Below, in pieces: positions 62,818-64,000 of a stretch of DNA of 64,000 nucleotides. Source of the DNA: an uncultured Lachnospiraceae bacterium (lineage in GTDB: Bacteria > Bacillota > Clostridia > Lachnospirales > Lachnospiraceae); NCBI GenBank assembly GCA_947164605.1, contig CAMUXE010000003.1, positions 1 through 64,000 of the forward strand. The letters are read 5' to 3'. The position numbers and the translations under genes were made by a program. How positions within the stretch are numbered: position 1 is the first letter of the stretch; the number at the start of each line of letters is the position of its first letter. Below the pieces are notes generated by a model. That model worked only from the letters and a program-made list of their open reading frames with translations, did no database searches and was not told the origin of the DNA.

Positions 62818-64000
62818 TTACTGATTGCTCTTCTCTGTGTCATCAAGCTTAACTGTAACCTTAGCATTGTCCGCGATAAAATCCTGAACCTTCTGGCTAA
62901 GCACTACATAACCTACTGTTGTGTTCATAATCTCACCAGCAGAATCAAGAATTGCCTGATAATTGTCATATCCATAATATGCTGCGAAATCTTCACCCTG
63001 ATCAAGAATTTCCTGCTCAGAAACTTCAATTCCATTGTTTACAGCAACTACTGTGTAGAACATCTTCTCCTTTAAGAAATCTACAGCCTGTTCCCTAGCA
63101 TATGCATCATAAGCATCAGTGCCATCGATATTGTAATTCTGCTTAAGGAAAGCATCATAGCTTGTTATACCCTGCTGTGTGTAGTAAGTAGCATACTGAT
63201 CATAATCAGCCTTCATATTAGTCTTACAGTTGTTCATGAGAGTATCAAGTTCCTTAGAAGGATAATCAGACACAACTACACTGTCCTTAATTTTCTCCCA
63301 AACAGCCTCGTACTTGTTTGAAACAATTGTAGACTTCTTAGACTCTACAAGGTAATTCTTAACATCAGCCTTGAATCCGTCAACTGTTGTGCTTGTAAGA
63401 CCATAGCTAGCTGCATTTGCAGCAACCCATTCATCTGTGAGTGATGGAATTACATCTTTTTTAATCGCTGTAACCTTAACTGTAAAGACAACATTCTTGC
63501 CTGCAAGTGTATCACTTGAGTAGTTATCTGGGAACTTACATGGAATATCATACTCCTTGCCAAGATCAAGTCCCACAAGGCCTGCATCAAGATCAGATAT
63601 GAAGGCACCTGAGCCTACTGTGTACTCTGTGTCTGTAGCAGTACCACCGGCAAATGCTTGACCATCAAGCTTTCCGCTGTAATCAAGTACGATTTTGTCT
63701 CCAGATTTTGTAGTGCCCTCTGTAATGTTCTCAGTTGATTTTGCTGATGATAAGAGAGAGCTGATATATGTCTCTACATCTGAGTCTGGAACATCAGTTG
63801 ATGTGTCGCTCAATTCAATCTCAACACCCTTTACTTCTGGTATTGTTATGAAGTCCTTATAAATCTCTGCATTCTTCTTTACATTGCCATAATAGTCTGC
63901 AGCACTTACCGACTGATCGCTTGTATCAACACTGCTGGCCTTTGAAGAACTGGTATTTTTGCCAGCACATCCTGCAAGTGTAGATAAACTCATAGCCGCA
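62818..64000 (-). CDS. Trigger-factor-like FKBP peptidyl-prolyl isomerase lipoprotein (5' end outside window)
   Basis: At least 393 codons are open to the window edge. The first Met visible (63993) is internal: the frame continues upstream and is followed by the lipobox LAGC, so the true start and signal peptide lie beyond 64000. An FKBP-type domain follows (KIVLDYSGKLDGQAFAGG, GSGAFISDLDAGLVGLDLG), then an extended helical C-terminal domain like that of trigger factor (about 200-385). It is expected to be a membrane-anchored extracellular foldase. It ends opposite the TPM gene with a shared terminator and a 13-bp tandem repeat just past its stop. Confidence 0.85.
   Translation of the reverse strand, partial: AAMSLSTLAGCAGKNTSSSKASSVDTSDQSVSAADYYGNVKKNAEIYKDFITIPEVKGVEIELSDTSTDVPDSDVETYISSLLSSAKSTENITEGTTKSGDKIVLDYSGKLDGQAFAGGTATDTEYTVGSGAFISDLDAGLVGLDLGKEYDIPCKFPDNYSSDTLAGKNVVFTVKVTAIKKDVIPSLTDEWVAANAASYGLTSTTVDGFKADVKNYLVESKKSTIVSNKYEAVWEKIKDSVVVSDYPSKELDTLMNNCKTNMKADYDQYATYYTQQGITSYDAFLKQNYNIDGTDAYDAYAREQAVDFLKEKMFYTVVAVNNGIEVSEQEILDQGEDFAAYYGYDNYQAILDSAGEIMNTTVGYVVLSQKVQDFIADNAKVTVKLDDTEKSNQ

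Overview
The window reads as chromosome of a low-to-moderate G+C Firmicute, most likely a member of the Lachnospiraceae (Clostridia). Three things point there: the whiA-rapZ-murB-glk-hprK-uvrC order, a long-form SRP RNA just upstream of dnaX, and S-box and T-box leaders on metK and thrS. No rRNA or tRNA gene, IS element, prophage or CRISPR array was seen. About three quarters of the genes lie on the minus strand.

Layout. 1-10.2 kb: housekeeping block whiA, rapZ, murB, ROK glucokinase, hprK, uvrC, a MATE exporter and transketolase. 10.2-20.9 kb: a 1256-residue acidic TPR/coiled-coil protein ending in a degenerate AAA+ domain, then a three-gene MukBEF/Wadjet-type SMC operon (jetA-jetB-jetC-like, no jetD) directly behind recR. 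20.9-24 kb: recR, ybaB, dnaX and the SRP RNA. 24-30 kb: a LicD-family protein, a TetM-like ribosomal GTPase fused to a YacP/Rae1-type NYN nuclease, and a divergent secreted, wall-anchored SGNH esterase. 30-42 kb: a nine-gene minus-strand operon, a Gram-positive pel exopolysaccharide cluster (pelD-pelE-pelA(DA)-pelF-pelG) extended by cotH, VTC, DUF4956 and merR genes. A decayed GGDEF-EAL gene is divergent from it. 43.6-53.2 kb: a DEDDh exonuclease, a transglutaminase-like protein, a DUF4317 protein, a heterodimeric ABC exporter, an acyl-ACP thioesterase, an aminotransferase and a LOG-family hydrolase. 53.2-58.8 kb: ybaK and a FliB-like methylase, then metK under a SAM-I riboswitch and thrS under a threonine T-box. 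58.8-64 kb: an HD-GYP phosphodiesterase, a zinc-ribbon membrane protein, a TPM-domain protein, and a trigger-factor-like lipoprotein cut by the window end.

How they fit. The pel operon should make a cationic exopolysaccharide. Its PelD keeps an RxxD c-di-GMP site at the correct spacing from its degenerate GGDEF, so the HD-GYP protein at 59 kb and the ruined GGDEF-EAL gene next to pelD are natural members of the same signalling circuit.

Least expected observations. (1) Six genes carry short tandem repeats at or just after the stop codon with periods of 10, 13, 16, 16, 16 and 19 bp. All are 3n+1, so the copies place stop codons in all three frames. (2) The ribosomal GTPase is fused to an A-site-type RNase. 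(3) The SMC operon lacks its nuclease subunit and has an Asp-Asn Walker B. (4) A 19-bp-spacer, MerR-type promoter with a dyad precedes the SGNH esterase. (5) A perfectly nested three-way-junction inverted repeat follows that same gene.
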